Assembly: GCA_907165135.1 (NCBI GenBank)
Contig: OU015566.1
Coordinates: 3,102,501 to 3,166,500 of the forward strand
Direction: 5' to 3'
Source of the DNA: Oikopleura dioica
Taxonomy: Eukaryota; Chordata; Appendicularia; Copelata; Oikopleuridae
DNA length: 64,000 nucleotides
The notes under the pieces were generated by a model. It was not told the origin of the DNA and searched no databases. It saw only the letters and a list, made by a program, of their open reading frames with translations. This document shows, one piece after another, positions 48,170-60,244 of the stretch. The position numbers were made by a program, and so were the translations under genes. Numbering within the stretch: position 1 is the stretch's first letter; the number at the start of each line of letters is the position of its first letter.

Positions 48170-49575
48170 TTTAAACATGATAACCAATGCTCGTCTTCAC
48201 CAGCGTAAAATCATCTGCTTTCTCAGCAACAATCGAGTCCTCATATCTTCTCTCTCCCCACGGAAAGCTCTTCGGAAAAATATCCGAGTAATTCGGGGGG
48301 CATTCGCCGAGATGAACAGGTCTCAAAATCGGGCCATTTGTTGGTGAGAATCGAAAAGAATCGTTCGCGGAAATCGAGTAGATTCCTGTTGATGCAGTGT
48401 TTTGAGCGGCGATTTCGTCAATGTCGAGAATTTGGAGGCCGGGTTGGACGCGGTTTCGGACGATCCAGGAATCAGTCGTCTTGGAATTTTTTTAAGTTTT
48501 GAAAATTAAAAGTCAAATTCGAGTTAAAATATTGCAAAAAAAATCTCTGAAATTTGATTTTTTTTTTACCTTGAGTTTTCTTTTCTCCTCCTCGGCCTGT
48601 TTGACCGAAAGAAGCCAGTTGCCCCCGACTAAGAATGGAATTGTCGTGCAAAAAAGACCAAAGGCTCCCGCAATTTCACATAGAAGTACCAAAATCGCAA
48701 ATTGACTTTCATCAAGCAAAATGAAAACGGCAACTAGGGCGCAATCGATGACAAAGAGGGCGCCGGAACAAATTGCTAAAAGGAAAAGGTTAGTTTTAAT
48801 TGATCTTTGATGTCTTTTTGGCGTGTACCTGTTAGGATGGCGAAGGCGAATTGCATGCGGACGAGGGTGATTGAAAGATTGCAGCACCACATGGTGACGC
48901 AAATGAAGACCAGGAAGATGTCTGAAGGAAGAAGTTAAGGATTGAAGATGGCCCATCTTAGATGGGAGATAGGGAGCTGATGAAAAATACTCCCATTAAA
49001 ATCCATATGTAATCCTTGTATGATATTCATGAATCCGTGGCAGATGTGACCACGTGACTCTGGCCGCGAGCTGTCAAGGGTATCATCAGGCCATCGATTT
49101 ATGCGTTTTTGGAATTAATCTGATTACAGAGCGAGCATTTTTTGGCAGAGCGAAGAAATAAACTAATTTTCATCTTGATCTGCGATGGTTTATTTGGCTT
49201 TTTCAGCGGTAGGGGCATAATGTCTTTTTTATAGAAATTAAATATGGATAAAAGCTGAAGATCTCAGATCGCTAAGGACGATCTTCGGCGAAATAAAAGA
49301 GATTTTAAAAGGTATATATGAATGATTCTATATCCTCTTTTAGCTCTATGTTCATTTTTCTTACCTAAAAACGGTCCAGTAAAACCGCCAAGAGCAAAAG
49401 TACTCGATTTCTTATAAATAAAGATTCCCTGCGTCGCCAAAACCACCATCGAGCTGATCATATTTATGACCAAGACGATGCCCACGTGACAAGAAAGTCC
49501 AAACAGCCCACATCGCATCTCAAATTTGCTTCCTTTCCATTTTGGTCCGATTGGTCTTTGTTCGTTGACATTCAT
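48170..49575 (-). CDS. Four-pass membrane protein with PPxY motif
   Basis: Four exons (about 49575-49365, 48918-48832, 48776-48570, 48482-48170), GT-AG, in frame. TM1 is CHVGIVLVINMISSMVV, TM2 DIFLVFICVTMWCCN, TM3 FVIDCALVAVFILL, and TM4 LLCEIAGAFGLFCTTIPFLVG. Short loops and cytosolic ends point to a tetraspan of the LAPTM/MARVEL-like shape; it lacks the large loop of tetraspanins. The long C-terminal tail has CPPNYSDIF, a PPxY site of the kind bound by Nedd4-family WW domains, and ends GYHV. The tail therefore suggests regulated trafficking or turnover, by inference. It lies about 200 bp upstream, in the same direction, of the PIDLT gene. Confidence 0.6.
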
Positions 49576-51431
49576 TCTTTTTCTCTTGGTCTTTTGGTTC
49601 GAAAAAAATCGAGTAAGTGAGATAGTGACAGTAAATAGGAGTCACATGGCCTCCAGCGAGCGCGGCGTCCCAGGAGATGGAGGATGGCGCCAAATTATGT
49701 CGCGCAAGAGGGAGGAAATTAGGGGGCCAAGGATGCAAATTGGGAGCAGGATAATAAGCCGGCAGGAGCTTTTATGGTCGAAAAAAGGGAGAATCACTTG
49801 ATTGAAGATTGAACATCATGTCTTATCTTGTTTATATGGATAATATTTATCTGCGGATATTATTTTGGACGCAGCAGGAAACGGGGACATGAAAATGAAC
49901 CAATTTTAAGGAGCTTGATTTTGCACCGTTTTTATTAAGGGTATCAATGCGTTTTTCCTCATGAAATAACCTGTGAATTCAATAATTACATAATCGCGTC
50001 TATATATTCTGCAGATGACAGTCGCGCTCCTAATTTATATTCTGGGGACTTAATTTGGCAGGTCGGATCTTGCCTGACAGAATCCAATTAAGAAGGGCAG
50101 AATGGGAGATACGAAGGAATTAAGGATATCTCTCTTTAAAATTATCGCTGATTAAGGGTTTCAACATCGATTTTGGCAGTCATACCCTTAATTTAATTCA
50201 TGCTTTTCTTTTACTAAGAAATTTATAAAATTATTAAGAATAATTAATAATTTAATTTATTTAATGAAAATCCGAAAAAAAATTTATTTAGCGTCTAGAC
50301 GCCCTTATTTTTGGCTTCAAAATGCATGCTGAAAAGCTGAATAATATAAAGATCTTGTGAAACGAATTTTACAAGTATGAGCATATTTCACCGTGAAAAT
50401 GAGCTTCCGGCTAAGGACAAATTGCGCAGAAGGGCGCAAAATTCAGATCGATTTTTCAAAATCAGCAAAACACATGTTGGATTTACAACACTTTCCGCAG
50501 GCAATATGGCGAAGGAGATAGATAGTAGCGCGAAATCGAGCGGGCTTCATTGTCTGCGAAACTCGCTCCGGGGCGAGTTAATTGATCATTGAGGGATCAT
50601 TAAGCGGATAGGAGATACATAATTTGGCAAGCGAACACACAAAAGTCGACAGGCGAAAAGAAGGTTTATGCCGCCGCCGAGATATTCTTATGCTTTATTA
50701 TAAAGGTCATATAATAGGCTTTCTCCGAAATAATAAGTTTTTAAAAAATGAAAAAATAAAAATCATAAATCCAAAAAATCAATTTATTTCTTATTTTGTA
50801 GAACTCAAAAATCACTAAAAATTAAAAATTTAACAATTAATTTGAAGCAAGAAAAAAAATATTAAAAATAATATTTTTCAGAAGTGAAAATTTTGATCGG
50901 GTTAATTCTATTCCGAAACTTTCAGTTGACCAAATTTAAGGGTATCCCCTTAAAAATCAAATTTTAAGCCGACATGACAGAAGTTTAAAAGCATCCTAAA
51001 AGATATCTGATGTGGATTTTGTGACAACAACGAAGGGAGTAACGCTTTCATGCGCCGCCCCGGGGGAACCTGTCGATTTCGATTTTCTGTCAGAAGATCA
51101 AAATCATTGAGATACAGTGGGACACTACAAAGCGGCGATGAAAATTTTAGGCACAAAACGGGAACTTTCAACAGGTGACTATCAAAAGTCAATATTCTTC
51201 ATTCGTCATTTTCTTATTATTTTCGCGAACGTGAGTTTTTTCCCCAGCTGGAATGAGCTTTATCAAAAGTCCCTTACATAATCTTTCTCATTTCTTAACT
51301 CATCAAGTTCCAAAAAAGTCATGTCCCGGGCCTTATCAACAACAACGATGGTCATATAAAAATATCACCGATGCCAAGGGTCTTCACATTCTTTTTTCGA
51401 TAAAGAAAAAGAAGAGAAAAATATTCGAAGG

Positions 51432-51955
51432 ATGAAAGGGTTTTCGTTCGCTGTTTTTCTGACAAGTGCTTTTGCTGGAAAAATCGTGAAGTGCAACAAT
51501 GTCATAATCGTAAGTCCAGTTTTCAAAAAAGAGTGAGTCATTTTTTTCAGTTTTTGGAAGAAAATGGAATCAGAGCCGAGAATCGGGTTCATCGACGAAT
51601 TTCTCTTTTCAAATCACAGCTTTTTCCTCTTGTCAAAGATCGGGCTTCAAGCTGCAGTCCGGAGTTACAGAGTCGGATGGATGAAATGGAGGAAGCAGAA
51701 GAACTTGATGATGTCGGGCACAGAATGACATTCGAAACCGTTGGCAACAAGGTAACACTAGAATGTGGATGCTCGGGGCTGAATTTTTAGATTTCCTTGT
51801 GCGCCGATTTGTGGGATGAGTACATTCAGCGAAAACTGCCATTTGACGTGTGCCCAAAAGCGAATAACAAAGCGAATCGAAAACTTCGCCGATTCACGAG
51901 CCAACTGCTCCGAGGTTCTCACAAAGCGCATGTGAGAACTGTTCTGGAAAGTTGA
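51432..51955 (+). CDS. Small secreted protein of unknown family
   Basis: A TATA-like box (catataaaaat) lies about 80 bp upstream of ATG 51432. The signal peptide is MKGFSFAVFLTSAFAG. Three exons are joined by GT-AG introns (about 51510-51550 and 51752-51790). The mature protein has about 130 residues, four cysteines (VKCNN, SSCSP, SLCADLW, DVCPK), an acidic middle (DEMEEAEELDD) and a basic C-terminus. AATAAA follows at about 51979. No family recognised. Confidence 0.6.
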
Positions 51956-52092
51956 ATTTTTTTGACTTGAATTTCTGTAAATAAAGAAAGAAAAAAAATG
52001 GTTTAAAAAACTAAACAATTTATTGTATTAAATAAATAGAAATGCTGATTTCAGAAAGTCATTTTTTTACGAAAATAAAAGAGAAAAATGGT

Positions 52093-53673
52093 TTATTTTT
52101 TTATCGAATTCGTCGAGTTGGAGATCGACCTCGACGAGTTGGGGATGGCGAAGTTGAACGACGGGTTGTATGGAGGAGCTAGAAAGAGTATTTTTGGGAA
52201 GGCTGGAGGGATCTTACCGCTCCTCGTTTTGTATGTGCTTCTCCCTTGGCAACGCAGTCCTTTCCGTCCATCAGGGCGGGCCAGGTGTAGAAGGCAACAA
52301 GAGGGGCGGTGTATTCGGAATCGTAGGTTCGTCGGTATCTGGGAAAGATGATATGAATTGAATTATTGGTTTGAAAATAAAGATTCTTATTTTATCCACC
52401 AATAAGATCATCAAGATGGCGCTCCTGGCACAACAGCGCCACCAAGAGAATGGTTTTCTTACTTTTTCTCGTCATAAAGTTCTCCTTCCGAAGCATGAGC
52501 AATATCGATTCGGGGATTTACTGCCTGCATTTCGAAAGCTAGAAATAATCATATTCATCCTTGCGAAAAGTTTTTTTAATACCGATTTGGCAAGCTTCTC
52601 GAATATAATTGTTGATCAACATAAAGTCGCACTCTGCTGGGTGAGAAATGACGGCATTATTGTCCATTTGTCGAACAACATCTCGGACGCAAGATTCGAT
52701 ATCGAAAAGATCCATGTTTCGGACGACGTAGTCTTCAACGGCTTCAGAAAGGAGTTCTAGGGATGGTGGATTAGTGATTGGTCAAGAAATAAGGGGGTTA
52801 CCTGGGCCAGTGTGAAGCGGGGCAAGAGTTTTGGATGCTCGGTCTTTGAAAGATCTAAAAGCAAAAAGGGTTGAAAAAGAGGATGAAAGAATGCGAACCT
52901 GTAGGCAATCTTGGCACTATGGAATGCCTCAACAGTTGCAATGTAAACGATTCGTCGGCACATTTCTTCTTCGTCCACAAATCGTCGAAGAACATCCAGG
53001 GCGTTGAGTCGAGAGGAAGAGAAGAGACTGCTGTATCGGGAGATAAGTCGATTGGCGCGAATGTCATTCGTCAGGGCGGCCCGGGTTGGAGAAGGGGATC
53101 GGTAAGTCACTGAAGAAAAATCGGTAAATTTTAAGAGAAAATGGAGTTTTACCGATGTGGCGGACGGGCGAGGTAGATCGAAGGTAGGAACGAGTCAATG
53201 GGTAGGGATATTCCAAGTCCGAAATTCGAGTCAAGAGCTCTCGCTTTTCAAATGATAAGAGACGGATGTCAGATCGGAGTCGAGCGACTTGGGATTCGTA
53301 GTCACCAACAAGATCAAGTCGAGAGTTGGTAGCAGACAGCTCGAGCTTGGCATCAGCATTTCTAGAGATATTGATATGAAATGTCTTGACAAAAATTCGA
53401 GCAAAGCTTACTTTTTTCTGAGCTCCAAAATCTCCTCTTCGCTTGCTTTGAGAGTTCCAGCAGATTCCAACTTGTGAGCTTCTAGTTCCGAAGTCAGCTG
53501 GCTGACCTTCTCCTGTTCCTCGGCAAGTTGAGCCTTGAGCGTGTTGATCTGAAGCTCGAGCTGCTTCTGAATTTGAGCAGAATTTCTCATCGCTTCTTCG
53601 AGTTCCTTCTGCTTCTCGACTTTTTCCTTCAAAAGCACAAGTGAAGTGTCGTTTGAAACTTGCCCCTTTGGCG
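52093..53673 (-). CDS. Mieap-like protein (mitochondria-eating protein family)
   Basis: Exons on the minus strand run from about 53673 to the stop at 52093-52095; the first exon and start are not resolved. A coiled coil of about 75 residues ([16 protein letters not shown] ...) and a second helical stretch ([16 protein letters not shown]) are followed by SPSPTRAAL and a long helical domain ([15 protein letters not shown]). The C-terminal block has [46 protein letters not shown] and a closing KGEA. This order, with MQ..P, KYRR, a WPAL core and a KG turn, fits the Mieap C-terminal domain of SPATA18. That family acts in mitochondrial quality control. The tail holds PPYNP, a possible PPxY site. 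The match is from memory of the family pattern. Confidence 0.6.
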
Positions 53674-54562
53674 CTGAAGAATAGAAATGTTAGAGTTCTG
53701 ATGAGCGTCTTTTATGGTATTTGAACTTATGAGTCCAAGTTAAATATTTGAAAAGAGTCGACTTTTAAATGAGAGATAAGCTGCGCATTTGACGTTATTA
53801 GCAGCGATTGAATAAAGCACTTGTTTTTTGAAGACCATTCATCAATTTTCTCTGACGGAAATCTGTGAATCAAAATCATGGGAGGATGGCATTTACAATA
53901 AGAATTTGACACGACATTTGTCACTTTATTTAAAAATTTAAATTAAATTAAATGCTGTTTTTATCCCAAAATTAAGGGTATGCAACCCATATTTTATAAC
54001 TCTAAAGATAAAAATTTCTTATTTATCAAATGAAATAAGGGTGTCACTCCCTTAATTCCAAAAAAAAACTATTTGTTAATTACCGTAATTCTCGTTGCTA
54101 ACCGAGTAAAAGATACAATAAGGGTGTCTCTATCTTAAGGGCGAGATTTTGATTGGTGGTTAATGATGTCTGTTCCCATATTTTTTCTCTTACTTCTGAG
54201 TTTGTCCGCTTTTCTCGAGTAAACCGGCTCGCCGAGTCTGCCGTCTTTGACAGTAAATGTACAATTCGAGCGAAAATGCTCCATTCTCTTCCTATCCGAT
54301 CAATATTCTATTTTCTCCCTTTCAAAAATCTACGAGATTATCCTCGTCTTTTCTCGCCCGAAATAGCTAGATCTTGGCCTTGCTGGAGAACATAGAAAGA
54401 GCAAGAAACAAAGGCCCTCCCCTCAACAATATAAAAACGCAATTTATGGGAATGTTAAGACTCAGCGAAATCGACTCACAATGGGACTTTCTCAGCTGGG
54501 GGAACACTGTTGAGTAGGTAAAGAAAAAGAGAGTTAAAAAACCTGCTTTGATCTTAAAACAT

Positions 54563-54893
54563 TCTGGGAACGACAAAAAATTTTGACAAATTTTGCGTGG
54601 AAATTTTCGACCAATCAGAAGCCCGGATTCGGCTGAAGGACCTATAAGAAGCCGAGAAGCCGCCAACGAAAAATTTGTCGAAATTTTTTTTGTCGATTCT
54701 TGACGCCCGCTTACTCTGACGAAAATATAGAATATAATTTATTTCGGGTTGGCTTCTGGAACCGACAAAAAAATTTCGACAAATTTTGCGTGGGCGGCTA
54801 CTCGATTGCTGATTGGCCGGTGAGCCAAATCCTGGCTTCTGATTGGTTGAAAATTTCCACGCGAATTTTGTCGAAATTTTTGTCGGTTCCAGA
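54563..54893. mobile_element. Two related hairpin elements (GGAACCGACAAAAA type)
   Basis: At about 54741-54893, TGGAACCGACAAAAA pairs with TTTTTGTCGGTTCCA over a 153 bp hairpin. A related copy at about 54563-54700 starts CTGGGAACGACAAAAA and shares GACAAATTTTGCGTGG. The wider interval 53680-55080 shows no supported gene. Confidence 0.55.
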
Positions 54894-55080
54894 CATCTCC
54901 CCTTTTTTTCTAGTTATTTATTCTTGAGTCTTACAAACACGATTGAAGTCAACTTTCTCTTTCTTGATTCCCGCCTTCTGAAAAAACCTCTTCAGAAAGC
55001 TCTTAAGAGCGCTAACTTAACTCCCCACTTCAAAAATTTTACCTCAATTGTTATCTGAAAACCCACCTTATCGATATTTG

Positions 55081-55818
55081 TCAGAATGGAGGAATAATCT
55101 CTCTAACGGTCTCTTTACCTTGACTTTTTTCAGTATAATGAGATGGCAGAGCAAAGTTTAACTCTCTTTGAATGGAAGGCGAAAGAATCTGATTACCTAG
55201 GAAACCATTACTGATCCACGGAAGGACGCGTGTTTGAAAAACATCAGAATCCGATGCCTGTGACAGAGTGGAGACCGCGCTTTCAAGAGCTTTCGAAAAT
55301 ATTAACAAAAAAACTTCGGAAAAAATTTTTCAGAACAAAAAATAAAAAGACCATAAATTTTCTCAAAAAAGTAAAAGACTTGGTTTTTTCCTCAAAAGGA
55401 AAAGACGAGAGGCCTAATTCACAATAATTAAAAATGAAAGCATAACGAAAACTTATGGCAGGGGCAAAAATCTCATCAAGAGAAAGCTCTTTCCTGAAAA
55501 GCTCATGCTGAACTTTGGCAGTCAATTCCAATACTTCGATTACTTTTTCAATTTGCTCTTTGGAGACCTCCTCTTCTCCCGACTCTTTAATGGCTCCATC
55601 CAGTCTCTGAATTTTTCATCGTGAGTTTCAACAAGATCAAATATCATAAAACAGCTCAAATTTTTTTTCATCTCAAAAAAAAAAATTATTTTTTTGAATC
55701 TTCAATTTCAAAAATTTTTTTAAGAATATTCTCTTATTAAATATTTTAACAAAAATCAATTAACCTCTTGAAGCTGGGTAAAGACAGCGCTCTGGCTTAA
55801 ATTTTCCAAGCTCTCCAT
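55081..55818 (-). CDS. Small helical protein, unknown
   Basis: The start ATG at 55818 gives MESLENLSQSAVFTQLQE. The next exon (about 55615-55465) is RLDGAIKESGEEEVSKEQ onward, rich in Glu and Lys and strongly helical. A third exon (from about 55290) gives ESAVSTLSQASDSDVFQT and runs to a TGA at 55081-55083. Introns are GT-AG and in frame. The total is about 135 residues with no signal peptide or membrane segment. No family recognised. Confidence 0.5.
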
Positions 55819-56746
55819 TTTTAGCGATTCTCTTCGTTGATTTCAAAAAGAGAAAAAGGGTCTCTGGAATTCGAAAAGTCGTCTTCGCGGTGGGTCGTAG
55901 TTAAGTCGAAAGCGGCGATTTTTCTGTCGTTCAAATATTTGACGATCCTGCGCGGCGCAGCACAATGCCTGAATCGACTCACAATTATTGCTGCTTGTAT
56001 TTGAAAAAGAAGTTCTGCCAATGAGCAAATAAAGATAGAATTGTGCCCGTGATGATAGTGTCCAAGGAACACTGTTTTCAATCACCAATAAGACTGTTTG
56101 ACATCAAGGAAGACCTGATTATTCAAGTCGATATCTAAGTTCACAAAAATACCAAAGTGATACCCTTATTTTTCATGAAAAAGCCCCCTTTACCTTTTTT
56201 GAAGAAAGAAGTAAACTCTGAAGGTGCTGTATCTGAAGTGTGAGGCTTTCTGAATCTCTGAACTGGTTTTTTTTTGAAGAGAGGCTAATCCCGTCGCAGA
56301 GGCTGTTATTGTGACGACAATGGGCGAGAATGGAATGGCCCAGAGACTATATTGTTTCGATTCTTGTTTTCACTGTTTTGGCAGTTTTTTGTTGCTCGCT
56401 TGAAGACTGTCAGTCAATGTCAAGCACATGAATCGGCTCTTTTCTCACTTCGTTCTGTAGATAAAATTTCAGACCGATTCAGGCACCATAACTCCTTATT
56501 TCTGAAATCAAGTTTAGTTTTTCTGATGGTTAATTATCTAGTTTTGTCTTTTTATCCTAGGCGATAATTATTCTCATTCTTTGAACCCTGGTTTGTCATA
56601 ACTGGGGATCGTTTTCATCAAAAAAATCATTCAAATGAATTATTGTATTGCGAAAACGTCACTAGGCGGGGTAAAATTTGCAAAAGGAGCGTTACCTTTT
56701 AAATAGGGAACAATTCAACCATCATTGTGATTGATAATAAAATTTC

Positions 56747-57261
56747 ATGAAAGCATTGACGCTATTTCCAATAATTATTTCTGCCTGGAATCTTCCGCCA
56801 GGATGGGTCGAGAGAAAAAATGAATTCATGAGAAGAGTCAATGGAGAGGATCCAATGGGTAGGGTTTGGGGTAAATCTGAAAGTTATGTTTTTCAAAGGG
56901 TGGTGGATGAAGCCTGCTTCCTTTCCTCTTCAGGAAGATAAGCACGCGGAATTGAAGCAAGAAGCGGGAAAAAGGCTGGAAATTTATGATGCGATAGATT
57001 TTATCAAAGATACTGAAATCGTCAAGGTAGCTTTTTGAGAAGAAGAAAAATCACCAAAAATTCAGGAGCTGGATGAAACATATCCAATTGGGCCAATCGT
57101 TGACATCATCGACGACGCAGTTGTCTTCCCAAGAGAAGAAAACGAAGAAAGGTCAGCGTTTTCTTTTATTTTTTTTCATTTTTTTTTCTAGCTCTGCGAT
57201 CCTCCCAACAACTGGTTTCCTGCATATAATGACTCTGGCTCTCATAGTTCTTTTGAAATAA
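56747..57261 (+). CDS. Small secreted, probably GPI-anchored protein
   Basis: The signal peptide is MKALTLFPIIISAWN. Exons at about 56747-56862, 56937-57026, 57066-57152 and 57191-57261 give an acidic protein of about 119 residues. It ends in a hydrophobic tail (MTLALIVLLK) that looks like a GPI-anchor signal. The last two introns are GT-AG. The first needs GG-AG (after ATG) or a GT donor further upstream to keep frame. The stop codon overlaps the AATAAA at about 57257. The stop of the converging neighbour is only 15 bp away. No family recognised. Confidence 0.55.
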
Positions 57262-57276
57262 ATTTTATTTGTTATC

Positions 57277-57893
57277 TTATGAAAAGAACGGTTTATCGAG
57301 TTTTCCTCTAAGTTTGTCCAGGCCTTCCAAATCAGCTTGGTCAGTCAGAGCTACAGGCATGATAAAGTCAAAAGAAGGTGGAATATTTTCAGGAACAGTA
57401 TCGGAAAATAACAGCAGCAGTGACTTGTATTCTTTTATTTCTTGAGCCGGTGGAATTTGTTCTAGAGATGTTCGATTTGAATTGATGCAGGAAGATTCGA
57501 CAAGATCAGAGGCCAGGAAAATATCCGCTCGGGAGGAGAGGGTGATTTTTGAAGATTGCTGACGGTTTAAAATAGTCAGGAGATCGGGATAAAATGTCGA
57601 TCTTTCGCCGAGTTTGAGGATCGAAAATACGTTTTCGGCGAATTCGCTTATTTTTGGACAAAGATCCTTGTCTTATGAAAAAGTTTTACTACAAGAAAGC
57701 ATTGAATCTCACCTGGAGAATATATTGAAACAAAAATCGACATCGGACTTTTCTCATTTTCCCCAATCAGATTGTTCAAAAACGGCACTTCACAAGAGCA
57801 CTTCTCACAAAAACACTGACAGCTTATATTCCTCACTCTCAATTTCTTCGCTTGAGCGAAAAGGATCAAAATAAAAATCAATTTTGTCATCAT
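57277..57893 (-). CDS. Small secreted protein, unknown
   Basis: The signal peptide is MMTKLIFILILFAQA, followed by a Cys-rich patch (ISCQCFCEKCSCE). A GT-AG intron follows SIYSP at about 57712 with the acceptor CATAAG. The second exon is open for about 125 residues (KISEFAENVFSIL ... KLDKPFFS) to a TAA at 57277-57279. A minus-strand AATAAA lies at about 57264. It starts 87 bp after the stop of the thyroglobulin-1 gene on the same strand, a spacing seen in larvacean operons. Confidence 0.55.
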
Positions 57894-57980
57894 TTTTCTC
57901 TCAAAATAACAAATCGACCAAATGACTTATTTTATTGCCATGAATCAAATATGAAAATTATTTTTTATTGCTTCACAGAA

Positions 57981-59036
57981 TCAACCCGATTTGAGTTTTT
58001 CTGCAACAGAACTGTCAAAAAAGCTAAGAAAAGTGTCGGTTGAAAGTTGAGAATTGCTCGTCGAAGATTTGAGCTGAACTTGCGGCGGCTCTACAAATTC
58101 GGCAGAGAATGGCAAGGTCGGGTGGTGGAAGTTTTCAGCGTGTCTCTGAATCGATTTTTGAGCTGACGAAAAGACGGAAACCAAACCTGGCAAGAAATCT
58201 GCAAATAATTTAAATTAAACAAATTTCTTTGATAATCCCTCGTGTTTAGAATTTCTTTGCCAAAAGGATCGGAGCACCAGCAAATCGTTCTTTTTCGATT
58301 GCATTGGAAAGCTTGGAAATATCCCTTGTCATCGCAGCTTGGAACGTCTTTCATTTCTCGATGAAAAAGGCTAAGGATGGGTCCGCCGCCAATTTGGGTC
58401 AATTGCTCGTTGAATTGGGTGTATATTTGGGCGAGTTCTGAGCAAGGCCCTCGGATTTGGCCCGGGCTAAAGAAGATTTTTACTCAGCACAAAATCAGGG
58501 TCCTAAAAGAGCTCAAATGAAAAGCCGGGAAGCGGCTTTTAAAGAATCGAAGCCGCAAGGCGGCTTCGCCGGAGGTTAACTTGATTTTAGTTGAAATATT
58601 TTTGAAGCCGCTTTGCGGCTTCGCTTCTAAAAACCCACTGCGCGACTTTTCATTTAAGGTCTTCTATAGACTATAGCCTTAGTCAGGCTTACCTCTGGTT
58701 TTCTTCAGCCCATTCTTTTGCCCGCAGATTCTCCGGAATAGCCATTCTTGCTGCTTGATTATTCCTCAAAATCTCATCGCAATCCGGTCTCTCTTCATTG
58801 TACACAGTCCTCTCCGTATGAGGAATTTTAAACATTCCAATATAGCAAGTACAGACTCTCATCATTCTCTGATGCGCAGCTCCTTGTCCCTTCAACGCGA
58901 CTGGAATTGGATAGAGTGAGGCTAAAGGACCTGGCATTGATCTCCCTCGATTTGTGATGAAAGCGGGGGAGGAACAACTGTGGTAGAATTTTGAGTCGGA
59001 GAAAATAACTGGAAAAGAAAAAAGGGAAAACTTCAT
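57981..59036 (-). CDS. Secreted thyroglobulin type-1 domain protein
   Basis: The start at 59036 (MKFSLFSFPVIFSDS) gives a short signal-like N-terminus and a Cys-containing region of about 115 residues (MMRVCTCYIGMF, ERPDCDEIL). A first intron (about 58695-58468) holds a 200 bp hairpin element. The next exon is a thyroglobulin-1 domain: RGPCSELAQIY, DVPSCDDKGYFQAFQC and CWCSDPFGKEI. This CWC core is diagnostic. Many such domains inhibit cysteine proteases. The last exon (from about 58200) is Ser/Thr-rich to TGA at 57981. The last intron, about 40 bp, begins GGGATTATC and lacks a GT donor, so it is non-canonical. Confidence 0.7.
58486..58686. mobile_element. 200 bp AAGCCGC-family hairpin in an intron
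   Basis: It contains GAAAAGCCGGGAAGCGGC, AAGCCGCAAGGCGGC and GAAGCCGCTTTGCGGC in alternating orientation, with CAGGGTCCTAAAAG on one side and GCCTTAGTCAGG on the other. It fills most of the first intron of the thyroglobulin-1 gene, close to the donor site. Confidence 0.5.
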
Positions 59037-59604
59037 TTTGTCGTGGCTCTTGCTCTCAAAATGGATGTTTTTAAATTTGATGCATTTTTGCTTTACTGAT
59101 CTATTTATGCGCTGAGAAACCGCCTCGAGGGATGAAAATTCTGAGGAAAGAAGCATGTTGCAAAAATCTTTACCTGCGATCACGAGACCTTCGGAGGGAT
59201 TTAGGGATTATGCGCGTTCTAGAAAAATCTTTATTTTTTGAAATTCTTGTACAAATCAATTCAGTGGTAAAACTTAGACATATCCATATTGTTTCTTGAG
59301 ATTTCCAACAGATTTTCCTGTCTTTGCTTCGATTTCTCCTTCCATAGCGCTCAATTTGCTCGTCCACTTAATAAAATATATTTATTTAAGAAAGTTTTTA
59401 GAACTTATTAAAACTTTTTAAAATTTAATAAAATATTTAATAAATTTTTGCTAAAAGAAAGCTCTTTTTTTCTAGAAATTGTCCCTTTATCAGTTTTGAA
59501 ACCATAAAAGAATAGTTTGAAATTATAATAAATATTTATTGTTAGGTATTTTCGTCGGTAATAAACATTAACAGTCACATATCACTTGTGAATCCTGATG
59601 GTGT

Positions 59605-60208
59605 GACGTGCTTTTTTTAAGGTTATGCAATTTATTTCTCTGATTTTATCCATTATCGACCCAGAACACTATATATATTTAGAATCAGTGAAAAAAATCT
59701 AGAAACTTGACCGTTTTAGTTTTTCGAAATTCACTTCCGGTTACGATTCTAGAGCCGGAAGTAGGCGAAATTTTGGAGTCATGGTAAAGTGTGACCTATC
59801 AAATTGATGCGCAGAAGATTCTCAGTCATCTCATCATCGATATACTTGAAGAAACAGTCCCAAACGCGCTTAAACTGACCGGTAAAACTTTGAAAAAAGC
59901 ATGAGTTAATGAGAAATTTTTCAATTTTTACCGGTCGTTTACCGGCGGTTTTTGACCGCGGTAAGACTCGGTTCCGATAAATAATGACTAGATTCGTTGT
60001 GAGCTTCAATTTGATAGGTCCTATGCACGCTTTTCTTATAAATTTCGTGAACTTCCGGCTCTAGAATCGTAACCGGAAGTGAATTTCGAAAAACTAAAAC
60101 GGTCAAGTTTCTAGATTTTTTTCACTGATTTCAAATATGTATGGTGTTCTGGGTATTAAAATGAGGAAGTAGGTGAAATAAATTGCACAACCTTAAAAAA
60201 AGCACGTC
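59605..60208. mobile_element. 604 bp long inverted-repeat element
   Basis: The ends GACGTGCTTTTTTTAAGG and its complement lead into arms of over 200 bp. These include CGGTTACGATTCTAGAGCCG and GACCTATCAAATTGA and their complements. No frame suggests a transposase. No clear target duplication. Confidence 0.7.
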
Positions 60209-60244
60209 TGTGCATTTAAGGCTATGATTTTTATATTGAAAAAA

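Noticed and set aside
57648-57893. GG-AG intron in the gene at 57277
   Set aside because: A GT-AG intron with the acceptor CATAAG keeps the frame, so no unusual splice site is needed.
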